This document shows positions 1 through 15,981 of a DNA stretch of 64,000 nt, piece after piece; the stretch's first letter is position 1; each line of letters begins with the position of its first letter. The stretch comes from Latrodectus hesperus (lineage: Eukaryota; Arthropoda; Arachnida; Araneae; Theridiidae). Both the position numbers and the translations under genes were made by a program. The stretch spans positions 27,005,004-27,069,003 of the forward strand of contig CM075860.1 in the NCBI GenBank assembly GCA_037975125.1, given 5' to 3'. The notes beneath the pieces are model-generated. The model did not search any database. It was given only the letters and a program-made list of their open reading frames with translations, and was not told the origin of the DNA.

Positions 1-328
1 CAGGAAATTCCTTTTATATAAATTAGATTTCTGCTTGAATTTGATATCTCCTTCAAAGAAATCTCCTTTTTAAAAATCTGAATCCAAGACATTTTTTTCT
101 TGTTGAACCTTAAAAATTTACAAAGAAATTGTTTATGGTTGATTGTTTATGATTATAATTTTTTTTATCTTTGTAGCAAAGAATTATTAATAACAATACA
201 ATAGCAAAAGAAATTTCTCATTGTATTATAGACAAGAAAGGATTTACATCAAGATTTATATTTAACAGAAAAGATTTATATCAGTTTATTTGAAACAAAG
301 TTAAATTATTGAACAAACTATTTTTCAG

Positions 329-520
329 GATGTTGGTGGAGCTGGGCCTGCCAGAGCTTACCCAATAGGAGGTTTATGTTACTACTTATCACCACCTGAG
401 AACTTAGCACATATTTTGGAAGATCCAGTTCATGCAGTCTTGTACATAGTTTTTATGCTAGGCTCATGTGCGTTTTTCTCAAAAACTTGGATCGAAGTGT
501 CTGGTTCAAGTGCAAAAGAT
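329..520 (+). CDS. Sec61a: Sec61 subunit alpha, third-last exon (gene continues upstream of the window)
   Basis: The 64 codons open with [20 protein letters not shown] and end with SGSSAKD, the unmistakable C-terminal third of eukaryotic Sec61 alpha, the pore subunit of the ER protein-conducting channel. The segment covers the loop before TM8 and TM8 itself ([14 protein letters not shown]). It is bounded by an acceptor (TTTTTCAG, 321-328) and a strong donor (GTGAGT, 521-526), phase 0. Exon order and frame continue exactly into 3251-3398. Family proteins are about 476 residues, so roughly two thirds of the gene lies upstream of position 1. Identification is from recalled family sequence, not a search, but the conservation leaves little doubt. 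Confidence 0.97.
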
Positions 521-782
521 GTGAGTTTCTAAATATATTGATCTGACTTTTGCTGATTTATTATGCTCAGTGGAATGTATCTAGCAACATGATTTTTATG
601 TAAATCAGATTTCTTAAATTCTGATTTGATTCAGTTAAGTTAGATTGATCAAAAAAATGACATAATTGCTTAATTAACATTTTATTGAAATGTAGTTTCT
701 TTCAAATTGAAATTAGAAGTTTTAATTATATGTGAAGACCTGACCAATATTAACATTTAAAAAATTAAATTACATATTTTCA

Positions 783-935
783 GGGTTTGTACAACTTCTG
801 GAAATTTCTGGAATTTAAAAACTTACACTCTTGTGAAACTCTTGGAATTTAAATTTTTTAAGGTCCTTTGAAACTCCTGAAATTTTAACTGGACTCCTTG
901 AAAATCATGAATTACTCCTGGAATTTTTAATAAGC
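783..935. repeat. Degenerate CTCCTGGAATTT-type repeat
   Basis: At least five imperfect copies of a motif close to CTCCTGGAATTTT or CTCTTGGAATTT, spaced by about 15-30 bases. A related block occurs at 2830-2925 in the same intron. It may be part of a decayed repeat whose ends (GGGTTTGTACAACTTCTGG here, and the complement of TCTGTACGTACTCTGC there) resemble an imperfect inverted pair. Confidence 0.5.
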
Positions 936-1291
936 TTGATGCAATTATTTTTTTGTTTTTATATTTTAAAAATTTTTAATGAAATTATCTGAAAACCTCA
1001 TTGAGCATTAACTTTTAATGTTACAACTAGATGACGACACAATCGATATTAAATTGTTGTATTCATTACTGTTGATTAAAATAAAAAGTGTAGTTCAGTC
1101 ACAATTTCATGATAATCCAGTTTTGTTTGTGTATATATTTATATGTGTGTGTATATATATTTCCCTGTATTTATGTATATAAATTACCAAGAAATAGGAA
1201 AATCTATAAAATGATTAAAGAAATAGAAAATCCTAGCATATATGTATGTGGAGGAAAAATTGCAAAATTTTGAGGGTTTGAATATAAATAA

Positions 1292-1309
1292 ATATATATA
1301 TATATATTC

Positions 1310-1396
<87 letters not shown>
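1292..1396. repeat. (TA)n microsatellite
   Basis: Alternating TA with one interruption (TTCTAC, 1307-1312); the uninterrupted part is about 84 bases. It lies inside the Sec61a intron. Confidence 0.97.
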
Positions 1397-1399
<3 letters not shown>

Positions 1400-1564
1400 G
1401 TAGAAGAAAAATTAAGAAATACTTACATTAAATTATAAATGGGGGGAAAAGTCATCCTACAAACTCTAATATTTGTTTTGAGTAAGAATATTTATGTTTA
1501 AAAAAAGGTTGTTATACACATCTTGAAATACTCAGTAAATTAATGGGTAAGAATCTAAAGATGT

Positions 1565-2260
1565 TTAACCCCTTGCCAGTGTCGCCCGAATTCAGTTCGG
1601 GCAATTACTGCATGCAGTATTTGTGATGCCCGAACTGAGTTCAAGCAGAAAAAAAGTTAAAGTTTCTATTTTCTGAAGTCTGAACTGAGTTCGTTTCTAC
1701 TTTAGGATACTTAATTCCCTATTTTCCTAATAAATGACACAAGTAGTTCTAGTTTTTTACCAATTCCAACTTTGGCTCTGAAGGTAGTCATGACTACAAC
1801 AACACTATGGGAGGAGATGTTAAAGTCGATCAACATCTTTAGACTTCCTGGTTGCTAGAAAAGGAGGTATAAAATGTTACTAGAAAATATTTTTCCATCT
1901 CCTACACCAGGCTTTATATAAATAACTACTTTATTTTGCATACTTCAGCAGTAGGTGCATAAAATATGAACATCAAAAAATCAATTGTTGAACTATAAAT
2001 AAACCAAATGTTCAACTACCAGGACCAGGGCATCTTAGGGAAAGCTTACTGCGCCTCACAGGTTGACACTTTCCAGAACACATCCCATCAATTGGGGAAA
2101 AAATCTATTCCAACCAGGCAGTGTTTTATATACTGTCATAAAACTGATGAACAAGGGAAGAGAATAAGGCATGAGACAAAAGTTTATTGTAAACATTGCA
2201 ATATATAGTCTTTTGAACAGTACCTTGTTTTGTGATAGACCATACTGTAAAAGATGTGTA
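1565..2260 (+). pseudogene. piggyBac-like transposon remnant (C-terminal transposase part)
   Basis: The left edge is a TTAA followed by CCCCTTGCCAGTG, as in piggyBac-type termini, with a subterminal palindrome GCCCGAA-ttcag-TTCGGGC (1584-1602). Shifting frames then give DYNNTMGG..VKVDQ near 1793-1830, matching the YNxxMGGVDxxDQ block of piggyBac transposases, and 2077-2206 gives PTRQC..C......YCKHCN, matching the cysteine-rich C-terminal domain. The N-terminal half is missing, stops and frameshifts interrupt the rest, and no right terminus was found. It sits inside the Sec61a intron in sense orientation. Family assignment is good; boundaries are approximate. Confidence 0.75.
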
Positions 2261-2829
2261 AAATTTATAGATTGAAAATCATAGTTGTGTTTTTATATTA
2301 TACTAGTTATATTTAGCTTCAAAATTTCGTGTAATTTGCTCAATATGAATAACATGTATGTGTAATCAATGTTTTATGTGTATGTAAAAATTTAGTAGTT
2401 ATTGTATTTAAAACTTTATTTTTGTAATAAAAAAGCATTTTCTAACTCTTATAATAATATAAAGAATAAAATTAAACAGTCAAAAAAATGTTCTATTTTT
2501 GGTCCATTTTTCTGAAATATATGTTACAGTTAAGGATTTAAAATCTCTAATATTAACCATTATTTTATAATGTATAAAATCCAGTAATCAGAGGAATGTT
2601 ACATATTTAAATAAAAATTTTCTGTTTTAGTTAAAAGTTCATTGAAAACTTTTGAAATAATCGTTAAATATTCTAATTTAAATATAGAGTATTCTTATTA
2701 ATTTTTACAATTTTTGTTTATATTATTTACAAATATAAATGAAATATGTTGTATTTACTTAATTATATACATATTTTGCTAGGGACAATTTTTAAAATAA
2801 AAAGTTATTATTTTTTTTAACATGAATGT

Positions 2830-2925
2830 TAACCTACTGGAAATTTTTAATTTGATTCCTGGAAGACTCTTAAAACTCATAGAATTTGATTCTTGGAAAT
2901 CTGTACGTACTCTGCATTTTTTATC
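2830..2925. repeat. Second degenerate CTGGAAATTT-type block
   Basis: Imperfect copies of CTGGAAATTTTT, CCTGGAAGACTC and TTGGAAATC resemble the block at 783-935. Reading frames across it look like chance. Confidence 0.4.
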
Positions 2926-3211
2926 ACTTTTTAGATGCGTAAATATTCTAACATTTTTATCACAAGTTAATATTAATAAGCTTTCAAATTTAAATCGGAA
3001 CAATACTTGTATTTCAGTAAATGTTTTTTATTAAAAATTAAATTTTTGATTTCTGATTAACTTTTGTAGTTTAACTTTAAATTTTAATTGAATAAGGTCT
3101 AATTTACAAAAATGACTACAAAACAAACAAAGGAAATAAAAAAAGTTATAATATAAAAAAACTGAATTTCTTTAAATTTTATAACATTAGATTTATTAAT
3201 TACAGAATTAA

Positions 3212-6140
<2,929 letters not shown>

Positions 6141-6256
6141 GTGCCATTGGAAGTGGTACTGGTATACTGCTTGCCGTTACTATTATTTATCAATATTTTG
6201 AAATTTTTGTGAAAGAACAGAGTGAAATGGGAGGAATGAGCACACTACTTTTCTAA
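6141..6256 (+). CDS. Sec61a: Sec61 subunit alpha, last coding exon
   Basis: It completes the split Gly codon, then encodes [20 protein letters not shown] and ends [17 protein letters not shown] before TAA at 6254-6256. This is TM10 and the cytosolic tail; the final LLF matches the family's usual C-terminus. Together the three exons give 151 residues. The stop falls where the family normally ends, so this terminus appears intact. Confidence 0.97.
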
Positions 6257-6341
6257 ATTGAACTTTTTATTAAAAAAGAATCAGATTTTACACATTATTT
6301 CATTAGGAACAGTACATGCTGTATCTCTCATCTCACCGAAA

Positions 6342-6525
6342 AATAAAAATGAAAGTTGGTGATACTTTCACTGAAATATAGTTGTTTCATGTCTTTTTTT
6401 CCATTTTAATTATTACAAGAGTATTTGTCATTACTTTTACTCTAAACAAGTCTAAAATAATTTCATATATGCCACCAAAGTATAGTGTTATGTCTCAATT
6501 TTGCTTTTTTTAATGAAAAAATAAA
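6342..6525 (+). terminator. Sec61a 3' UTR with candidate polyadenylation signals
   Basis: AATAAA occurs at 6342-6347 and again at 6520-6525, about 90 and 265 bases after the stop. Either could serve. More AATAAA-like hexamers follow because the DNA is so AT-rich, so the true site needs transcript data. Confidence 0.55.
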
Positions 6526-6529
6526 TTGA

Positions 6530-9500
6530 TATAAAATATTTATGTATTCAATTTTTTTAAAATTATAAGTGTTTTAAAGATTAAGTTCTTTTAGTTAGAA
6601 ATTATAAGTCTCAGAATTAGTCATGTCTTACTGATAAATTAGCCTTTAATGTGTTAATAAGAAGTATATTAAAAAGTTTATTTATTAATCTTTTGATATT
6701 CATGTTTATTAGGCTTGATAAATTTACTTTTTAATAGGTTTTATTGAATTTTTTTTTGAAAATTGTAAAGAAAAATATAAGTATTGTTTAAATAAATGTA
6801 ATGTTAAGTTGATGAGTTTTTAAAAAAAAAATACTTAGATTTTTTTAGTATTATATAATTTTTGTTTAAATCTTAAAGATTATAATGTTTTTCACAAGAA
6901 AATGTGGATTTAACTTTTCAATATATTCAAGTTCCCACTACTTATTTTCTAGCTTCACATTTTTTTATAAAACTTGATATTTTTTAAAATTTTCGTGAAT
7001 TGTACGTTTTTCAGATATTTGAAATATAATGATAAAGAAATTAAACTGTTGAAAAATATTTTTTTGTTTTATATTTTTCTAGCTTTATTAAAATGAGATC
7101 TTAATTTATTAAGTCTAAAATTCATATAATTTTACATTATAAAAATTTTATTTTATGGAAACTTGGAGACTTAAACTTAAGTGAACTGCCAATGATTTCT
7201 TTTAGTTGATTTAGATCTATATTTGTAATAAGCATATATCTTTTTTCTAAAAGCAGATTGTAAAAGGTGTCTCAGCTCACTTGCCAATTTTTTTTAATAC
7301 ATTATTGTTTGATTGAATATGTTTAATGTTTGGATGAATTTTATGACTTGTACATAAGTTTTTCATAAAAAAATGAGACTGATTATATAATAGGCTTTCA
7401 TTTTTAAAGGCAGATTGAAATGAGTAATGATCAAGCTAGTATCTGAATAGTTAACACCAGAATGCTCAGTTAAACAACTCATAGGCTCAGTTTTTAATTC
7501 AGTTCTGTTTCTTAAATTTAATTCTAAATTTGTTTTCTGTATTTTCACATTTATTAACTTTTTACAATAATCTCAATTTGAAATTAGTTTATCAAATGTT
7601 ACATTATCATTATTATAGAATTGAACCCACTTAGTAACTAATAGATGAGCTGTAATGAGTTTTCATTAATATAACCATCTATTTTTCTACATTTGTGAAA
7701 CTTAATTTTTTTGAGTTGCATTAGAATTTTTTATATGAAATTTGTACCTTGTAGGCAAATAAGAATAACAAAAAATATTCTTATTACTGAAAAATTTACA
7801 ACTTGTTTGAATACCTCATATTTTTCACCTACATTCTTTATAATTTTGAGTTATTACTCTAGTTTGAATTTTAAATATACACATTTTACTTAAATGTATG
7901 AATTCACTAATTTTTATTTTTTGATTTGAAGAAAAACAAGTATTTTTCTGTTTGCAAAATATTACACAGGATATAAAAAGATAAATTTGCACAAAAGAGT
8001 TTTAAAGGATATTGAAAGTAAAATGAAATGAGAGAAAAAATTAAATACCCTAAAGCAAATTTTGTTTACAAACCGAATTTTTAAATGAAATTGTGGATAG
8101 TTATAGAACTTGTTATGAAAAGAGTAAGACTTGCATTAAGAATTCACATAAAGTATGCATTTTGTGATTTTCATTTTAGATAATACGAATGCTCTCGGCA
8201 TGAAAAGTAATATGGCAGGAAGCATTATTAACTTTATAACCATAGTAATTCTAATTAACTTCTAATTCTAAAAGTAACTTTTTTTGCTGTATATTAAATC
8301 ATAATTTAATTTGAAATATAAAAATGAAAAATATTTCTATTGGGCAATTGCAAAAAATCTTGGAAATTTTGAAGAATTCATTTATTTTGTATTTGCTTGG
8401 TATTGTTTCTGTGTAAGTCCTTAAAATAAAAATGTGAGTTATATATATTTGTTTTCAAACTTAGGAGTTTTAGTTTTAATAATTTTTTTTAAAGAAAATA
8501 TTTCTTGGTCTTTGATGTGAATAAAATCGATTATTAAGCTTGCTTATTTGTGTGTTTATTTAATAATTTGCACCAACAAGATTTTCGTTATTTTTAGTGT
8601 TTTACCAAGTGGAAAAAAATTATAATACATTTTTTTTTTGCACATCACTTGTTTCTTGTAATTACAAAGTTGATATAAAATTAGTTTTAAGATAGATGCT
8701 AGCAAAATCATAGATGTTCCTGAACTGTTCTTTTCTAGTGTTGTTGAAATGCAGCATAAACATGGCTACTTTTTCATTCATTTTTTTTTTCTATTTTAGT
8801 TGTAAATCACATTGTGTAATTATCATTTATATTAGAGATGCTCTCCTATTTTTTCTCGAGGATTTGCTATATAAATTTTGTGTGATGTGTACTATAAAGA
8901 TTATGGTGGTTGGAGATACAAAGAAATAGAAATTAACATTAAATGTTCTTATATTTTTATATTTATTCTATACAAAATTTAATGAATTAGACTATTTATA
9001 AAACTTTTGCAAGTCAATAGCAAAACAGTTAACTTTTTTAACTTATGCAAAATTACAATTAAATTTTAAAAATGTGTGCACACACATATTTCTTTGTGTA
9101 TGTATTAACACTTTAATTGTGTTTTTAAAATATACTCAATATTAAAATTGATATCCTTGACTTTTTGAAAACTTATCATAAGGAACAGCTTTTATTAATC
9201 AGCATAATGGCTATATTGGTTAGCAAAAATGTTATTACTGTATTGTATACCAACAATGTGAATGATTATTCAGTTCTCTTACCCATTGCATCCATTAATA
9301 CGTTTTGTTAATGTGTTTCATGGAAGTATTTTTGAAAGAGGCATATTTTTGTATAAATTTGTAATTTTTAATCCAGTGCTGTAAATATGACTTAAGTATA
9401 CTATAAATTTTTGGATTTTTTTTTATAAAGTTTCTAGTTTAAAAAAATAAATTTAAAACTCTTATGTATGGATAATGAAAACATTAATGCACACATAATA

Positions 9501-9550
9501 TAGTATAATGAAATAAAAGGTGTGCAAATAATTGTAATTTAATCTATATT
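6530..9550. other. AT-rich non-coding stretch
   Basis: No conserved reading frame, RNA gene or element terminus recognised. Short open frames here have the low-complexity composition expected by chance. Confidence 0.6.
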
Positions 9551-9554
9551 CTCT

Positions 9555-9795
9555 GCTATAAAAATATTTTTATAAACTTTGATCTGGGCTCATCGCAACT
9601 TATTGGACGTAGGACCGCTCTTCGTGCTGAGAAGTCTTAAATCGATTTTCAATAGTTGAATAATCGAAGGTGGGTTTTGTTTTTTTGGATATGCTTCTGT
9701 GAGGTTGTGTGTGTGTGTGTGGGAATAATCAAAGAAAAAGTTGGAATTGTATGGAGTTAGAATAAAAATTTAATTCTGGAAAAATGACTAAGTGA
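9555..9795 (+). promoter_or_regulatory. Possible promoter and first exon of an unidentified + strand gene
   Basis: TATAAAAA at about 9558-9565 is followed some 30 bases later by a locally GC-richer segment beginning near GGGCTCATCGC. Further on, AAAATGACTAA is joined directly to GTGAGT (9783-9799), a start codon followed by a consensus splice donor after two and two-thirds codons. Such very short coding first exons are common in housekeeping genes, but no matching second exon was found, so this may be coincidence. A short (GT)n run lies at about 9704-9720. Confidence 0.22.
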
Positions 9796-9799
9796 GTAG

Positions 9800-10730
9800 G
9801 AAAAATTTTAATATTTGTTAAAATTTCTTTAAGAACTTTGAACAAGTTGTTTAATTTTCATTCCTTTGCAAATGTGTTTATATCCTTATTTTAAACGCAT
9901 TAGATTGATTGCTGGATTTCTTGGGTACCACTATTCACGTTTTCTCGGGTTATCACCCGACTGAACTTTAAGGTTTCTTTTATTTATTTTAAAACCTAAA
10001 TTGGAAGATTTAAACTAACTTTTTGTAGCTTTCAAGCATTTTAAACTTATGCGCTGAATCAGTATATCAAATAGCAAAACGCACTTTTCAATTACTTATA
10101 TGGAAAGATAGTTTAAAATCCAGTTCCACAAAAAAGGTCCATAGATTATCTGTAAGGTAAACTTCCTTAACACTGTGTTTGCTGTGAAGCGAGTTAAATA
10201 GCTTTTGAAAACTTAAGAAAAGTGGCAAAACGTTATTTTAAATGTGAATTTTGCAATGTTATAAATCGCTCTTTTTTTTCTTAAAAGCAATATGGTAAAG
10301 GCCCATTCTTTATGTATCTAGTATTTCATTCATTTCAATGTAATGCAAAGCGAAATTCTTCAGTGAATTTTTGTAGAGTTGAATTATGCTTGATCAACGT
10401 ACATTCAGTTTAGTTATAATGATTCCTCTCCTTGGAATCATAAGTGCTGAATATTTTGATTTGCATTTTTGCTATTAGAATGATGACTAAAATTATTTGA
10501 GAAGATTTAATCTATCAGAGAAAAAGATCCAAGTTGCGCAAAATCAGACTCGATATTCTGATGGGTATCTGTATGAATATAATAAATCAAACTTTAGTTA
10601 AGTCGTCAAATTGAATGTTCTATCGATAACTTACTACATGTAACATATTACTATTTTTTATCATTAAAAGGAGAAATTTATTAGAATATTAATGGTATCT
10701 TTTATAAATCGCAATTAAGGTTAAAAATAA
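9800..10730. other. Non-coding stretch, nothing recognised
   Basis: AT-rich sequence without recognisable coding, RNA or repeat structure. Confidence 0.5.
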
Positions 10731-10734
10731 CTAA

Positions 10735-10905
10735 GGCTGGGAGCAAACCCACCGTTAATCGCGAGCGATATGTCGTGCGCGATGATCTAAGCGTCACGCG
10801 TAAAACATATTCGACGGAATGACGTCATTTATGTCGTATTTACGTCAGAAGATGGATGGAGCTCACGATGATTTTTTATTTCAAGCAGGTTTGAAATATC
10901 TGGCA
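10735..10905. promoter_or_regulatory. CpG-rich patch with CRE-like sites
   Basis: In strongly AT-rich surroundings this block has more than a dozen CG dinucleotides in about 130 bases, including ATCGCGAGCGAT and GTCACGCG. It holds a perfect palindromic CRE, TGACGTCA (10820-10827), and another TACGTCA about 20 bases on. It could be an unmethylated regulatory island or a young repeat; the TACGTCA and CTGGCAACA words also occur in the MITE pair at 20306 and 21155, which favours a repeat. Confidence 0.35.
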
Positions 10906-11603
10906 ACATTGCGAACGACAGCTTTAATTGGAGTTTTCGACCAAGTGTTTTAGGCCTTATTCCTCGTACTAGAAATTTGAAATTGAGACAAATTACAAAT
11001 TCTAAACTGATGAGAAATTTATTATAAATCTTTACAGTTAATTTTTTAAAATCATAATTATTTGCAATCTAAATTTTTGCACTCTTCATATGTTCAATAA
11101 TTTTAAGAATATGTTAAAATAAAGCAAAATTTTCAAATATTTGCTTTAAATACATATTGCCGTTGCATTGAAATTAGCAACTTTAATTGTTTAATTGCAA
11201 ATATTTGATATTATAACAATTTGAAATTTAATAATAATATAATAAATACCATTAATTGAAGAAAATTGATCTTTATTCTTGTTTATATTGTTGAGGAGGG
11301 TGATGCAATTGCTTAAAATAATATGTGTTGAACAGAGAAATTAAATATTTGTAAGCAATGAAGCAATCTTTCTTTATCTTTATTCTTTTCTTCACATTGT
11401 CTCAGAACAAGTTGAAAGGAAAATTAAAGAACTAATAACATATTCACACAAAAAGTTTAAATCACGTATATAAATTTTAACTAATATAAGATTCTAATAT
11501 TCCAAACCAACATATTTAATGGATTTAAAATTTTTTACAGGTAATTTCCAAAGCACAAATATTTTTATCGACTTCAATTATGTATAGAATTTTATTTCTA
11601 CTC

Positions 11604-11676
<73 letters not shown>

Positions 11677-13398
11677 ATACTAATTTAATTTAAAATCAAT
11701 CATATTTTTACTCAAATACAATGACATTTTATTAAAAATAATCCTATAAGAAATTATTCCTTTTAAAAAGTTTAAATTTAACGCTTCAACACTCATAATA
11801 AAAGGAAAAAAATGTGAAAATTATATAGATAATTTGTTACCGTTCAATTTTATTTTCTGTCTTTAATTATATAATGTCTTACCAGCATATATCCATTTTT
11901 TTCCTTCTCATTCTGTAGATAATTAAAAATTAGATCCAATTTAAACATCATCTGTGATAAATTTCATGTTACCTAGATAAATATATGTAATCATATTGAA
12001 GATTAACCAGTTAATTTATTATATTCACCACACATTTTTCTGAAAAACAAATAATAAAGATAAGTCTATCTCAGGAGAATTGATAGAAATCTATTTTCAA
12101 AGAGATTTTTATTTCCGGAATTTCTTGGATGCTTGCCAAAAACATTTTTTAGTTTTCTTATTTCAGACTTCTAACTTGATTTTTATTCTATTCATTTATT
12201 TTCCCATTCCATTTTTCTTTTTGGCATATTGGAAGTAAATCAGTGTTGCCACATCATTAGTTGTGTTGTAACTTATCTTTTTCTAGATTAATCTGAATTC
12301 CTTATAATTCAGTAAGAAACAAGAATATATTTTAGTGTAATAACATTTATCGCATTTTCTGTTACCCATTTCTGATTTTACAAAAGTAAAAATACTGATT
12401 ATTATTTTACTTAAAAATTTAAAATTAATTTTTTCCTACTATTTAGAGTTAAAATTTGACAATAAATCAAGATCATCATTTTTTTAAAATTAAACTAATT
12501 TATTATTTTCGCAATGTGCTTAATTACCATCGATTTCAACTTTGTGCTTTCTAAAGGCAATATTTTTATATTTAAAAAGCAACGGCAATTTAATATTATA
12601 TGTATAATTCACAATTTAAAATTGACATTAATATGATAAGTATTATTGACGTAATCATCTTTTGAAATATCTTTCTAAAAATGAGATTAATTTTGTTATA
12701 AAAATAAATAAGATAGTTTTAAAATTATTAATTTCATAACATTTAATTTTCTTTCTTATAAAATTTGCTATGGTTGATTACAGAATACATTGTTCAGTAG
12801 GTTGCTAATGGCGATTAAAAGGGAGGGCGAGCATATCCAAGAGAATATATTATTTAAAAAATTGATTTACTGACTGAAAGGAAAGCACATACGCATACAA
12901 AAGAAAATACGTTTTAATATAATATTTAATAATTAACTTATTAAATTCTTCGGCAAAAAACCACCGGATTCTTAATACTAAGAATCTGCGTTGCCAAAGT
13001 AAATATTCCACATTCTTATTAATTTGTAAGGTTTAAAATTAAGGTCATAGTATAGATTTAGCGCCAAAATATTCAAAATATTTTATCATTATATACATTT
13101 TATTGCATATGGAAGGCGCAATCAGAATGAGGATTGAAAATTGACAGCGAATACTGAATTTGATGCAATTTTCCATATATATAATTTTATCGTCTACGAT
13201 AAATTCTACAATTAGAAAGCTATGTGGAAACATTTAATGAATAAAATAAAATAAATTTTATACTTTTCAAGTTTATATTAAAATAATGGGTAAGTTTTCA
13301 TTAAATAGGATGTTTGCTATATTTGGCGACTGTTATTTGGCACAATTTTCCATTTGTTGTGCTTTCTGGATTTTTATTTTTTTACTGCAGAGATTATA
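10906..13398. other. AT-rich stretch with a (TA)n tract
   Basis: A (TA)n microsatellite of about 65 bases lies at 11609-11673. The rest is AT-rich sequence in which no gene or element was recognised. Confidence 0.6.
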
Positions 13399-14834
13399 CA
13401 GTATGCAAAATAATTATTTGTACACCACATTTTTTTAAAGTTTAGAAACATATAAGCCGCTATTTTATTCCTTGCGATGTGTGAGCGTGAGTTTGTTGTT
13501 TATTTCTAAGTAAACGAAAAAAATATTTTGAAATAATTCATAATAAAATCTAAATTTTACAAACTTAGAAAATTTCTTGCAAAAAGTATATTTGTACACC
13601 TACATCTCCGGTAAGTATTACTATCATTTCATGTAATTTTTCACATGATAGTTAATTTTTTGGATAGTTTGTATTTATTAAACACATTGAAGGTTATTTT
13701 TTTTAACAATGATGGTCACTCATAGGGAAAATTTGAGAAATGGCCTGAAATCAAAATAAGTCTCTTAAGACATGAGAACTCATATTGTTAACCTTAATAA
13801 AAGTGGAAAATCTTATCACGAAATTCAAAAGATGGTTAAGTTACCCATTACAACTATTGGTTACATCATAAGAAAATATAAAAATACCGAACGTGTTGAA
13901 AACGAACGCAGGCCAGGTGGTCCGAGTAAGTTAACTTCAAGAAATGAACGAAATATTGTTAAAGCAGCTATTAGAAAACCACAAATTTCTGCTCAGAAAA
14001 TTGCAGATGACCTTCTGGCATCTTCTTACATTAGAGTGACCGCTCAAACAATAAGAAATGTGTTACATAGTGCTGGTTTAAAGGGCAGAACTCCGAGAAA
14101 ATAATTAATGATCTCTGAAGTTAATAGAAAAAAGCGTCGAGAATTTGCTGTGAAATACAAAGACAAACCGATGGACTTCTGGAAAAAGGTTATTTTACAG
14201 GTGAGAGTAAGTTTGAAATTTTTTCACTCCCTAGTATCCCAAAAATCTGGCAAAAAAATAAAACAGCCCTTGATAGTAAAAATGTACTTCAGACCCTAAA
14301 ACATGGTGGTGGAAATGTGATAATTTGGGGCTGTGTAGCTCATGGCGGAGTTGGAAAATTACACTTTATTGACACAAAAATGACAGCTTTAGGTTACATT
14401 GATGTGTTGCGGCATAACTTATTAGACAGTGCTAGAAAATTGGGTACATCGGAGACACTTTCTTATTCCAACAAGATAATGATCCAAAACACACTGCGAT
14501 AGTTAATAAAACATGGTTTCTTTATTATGCGCTAAGACGCCTTAAACTCCATTACAATCCCCGGATATGAATCCAATTTTAAATTTGTGGATGATATTGG
14601 ATGCTCAAGTTTGAAAAAAAATATTACAAGTAAAAATAGTTTGAAAGAAGTCCTCATGGAAGCTTGGGAAGAAATAGATCAAGAAACAACAAAAAAGTTT
14701 ATAGAATCAATGCCAAGACGTTTTGAAGCAATTTTAAAAGCCAATGGAATGCATACAAAGTATTAAATTTCTATAAAATAACTATAATTATGTTTAAAAT
14801 TTGTCACAAAGTAAGTGTACAAATACTCTTTTTG
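13399..14834 (+). mobile_element. Tc1-like transposon (DD34E type), degraded
   Basis: The element is flanked by TA on both sides (13397-13398 and 14835-14836). The left end has CAGTATGCAAAATAATTATT then TGTACACC. The right end, on the complement, reads CAAAAAGAGTATTTGTACAC. An inner copy, GCAAAAAGTATATTTGTACA (13579-13598), matches the right end better than the outer left end, recalling the IR/DR arrangement of some Tc1-like elements. The 1.44-kb length is normal for a near-complete Tc1 element. Confidence 0.88.
13772..14766 (+). pseudogene. Tc1-like transposase pseudogene
   Basis: The longest intact piece (13772-14104) is the paired-like DNA-binding region: VNLNKSGKSYHEIQKM, a GRPR-like hinge (ERRPGGPSKL) and a second helix-turn-helix. 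The true start was probably at ATG 13709, but two TAA codons separate it from 13772. A stop at 14102 and frameshifts follow. The catalytic triad is damaged: the first Asp motif reads FTGESKF (Gly at 14200-14202), the second is kept (DNDPKHT), and the glutamate of NPIENLW reads NPILNLW near 14576. Such a protein would be inactive even without the stops. Confidence 0.85.
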
Positions 14835-14839
14835 TATAG

Positions 14840-15980
14840 TTTTTTTTATAAAGTTTTATTCATTAACTAAAGTTTATGACTTTAGAATATATTTTTGTTG
14901 TTGGACTGTCAAAATTTTATTAAAGAGTTCCTAAACTATATCCCTTTTCGAAAACATTTATTTCGATATCACCTATCCTAAAAAGTATAACAATTTAAGC
15001 AATTATGCATAGCAAGATTATCAATTTACACATTTTTCAGAATTCTTATGATATTCAAAACAAAAAAAAAAAATGTTAGATAACAATATCATCAAAATTT
15101 TATATATCAGGTGTGGCCAAGCTCCTTGATAGTCCAAGATATTTTTCAAAATTTGAAATTTTTTGCGAGTCCCAATTAAATACATATGTATATAAAAAAT
15201 ATGCAAAAAAGGTATTAAAATTTTTTTGTACAGAAATTTTATTTATATTATATAAGTATAAGTACAAAATATGAGTATTGAATTTAAATATTAAAAAAAA
15301 ATTAAACACAATTATTTGCTTTCGCTTGATAATTCTTTGTGATTAAATAATTTGGTGAGTGATTGGTGATAGCACTTCTCAGTAATTCTTTGAGATGCTG
15401 GTTACTTAATATTGATCGGTGTTTGAATTTCACGAATTTTAAAGGGGAATAAAATGGTTCACTTACGCTGTTTCGAATATTGAAATAATTCGACAAGCAG
15501 CCTTTTTTAAAATTTAGAATACTTCAATTCTGGTATAAATTTCCAAAATTCAGTAATCGGTTAATCGGTTAATATTTTAATGGTAGATCTTGATCTTCTT
15601 GCATCTCTATTAATTCTAATTCTCTGGTCATTTCTGGGTCATAATTGGAAACGAAAATCTCACCTTGAATTACATTAATTTCAAGCGGATTCTGAAAAAA
15701 AATGAAGAGATGATTTAAAATATTTCAAGTCTTAATCTGTTTGGGAATTACGTCAATTTTCCTTCTACCTTTTTTGTATACTCGTTGAGTTCTTGATTAA
15801 TATTGGTACAATTCTTTTTAATTCGAAGAAAATTGCAAAAAGTTTTATTTTTTATATCCGTTTAAAAAGTTGTAATTTAGTTTGAAAGCTAAATATACAC
15901 TGTGAGAGGTCAGATATTATTTTATTTTTCTCCTGCAATTGTAAATTCAGTGTTTGCTAATGTTCCTTGACATCAAAAAT
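14840..15980. other. Non-coding stretch, nothing recognised
   Basis: AT-rich; overlapping short minus-strand frames at 15021-15496 have no recognisable similarity. Confidence 0.5.
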
Positions 15981-15981
15981 A

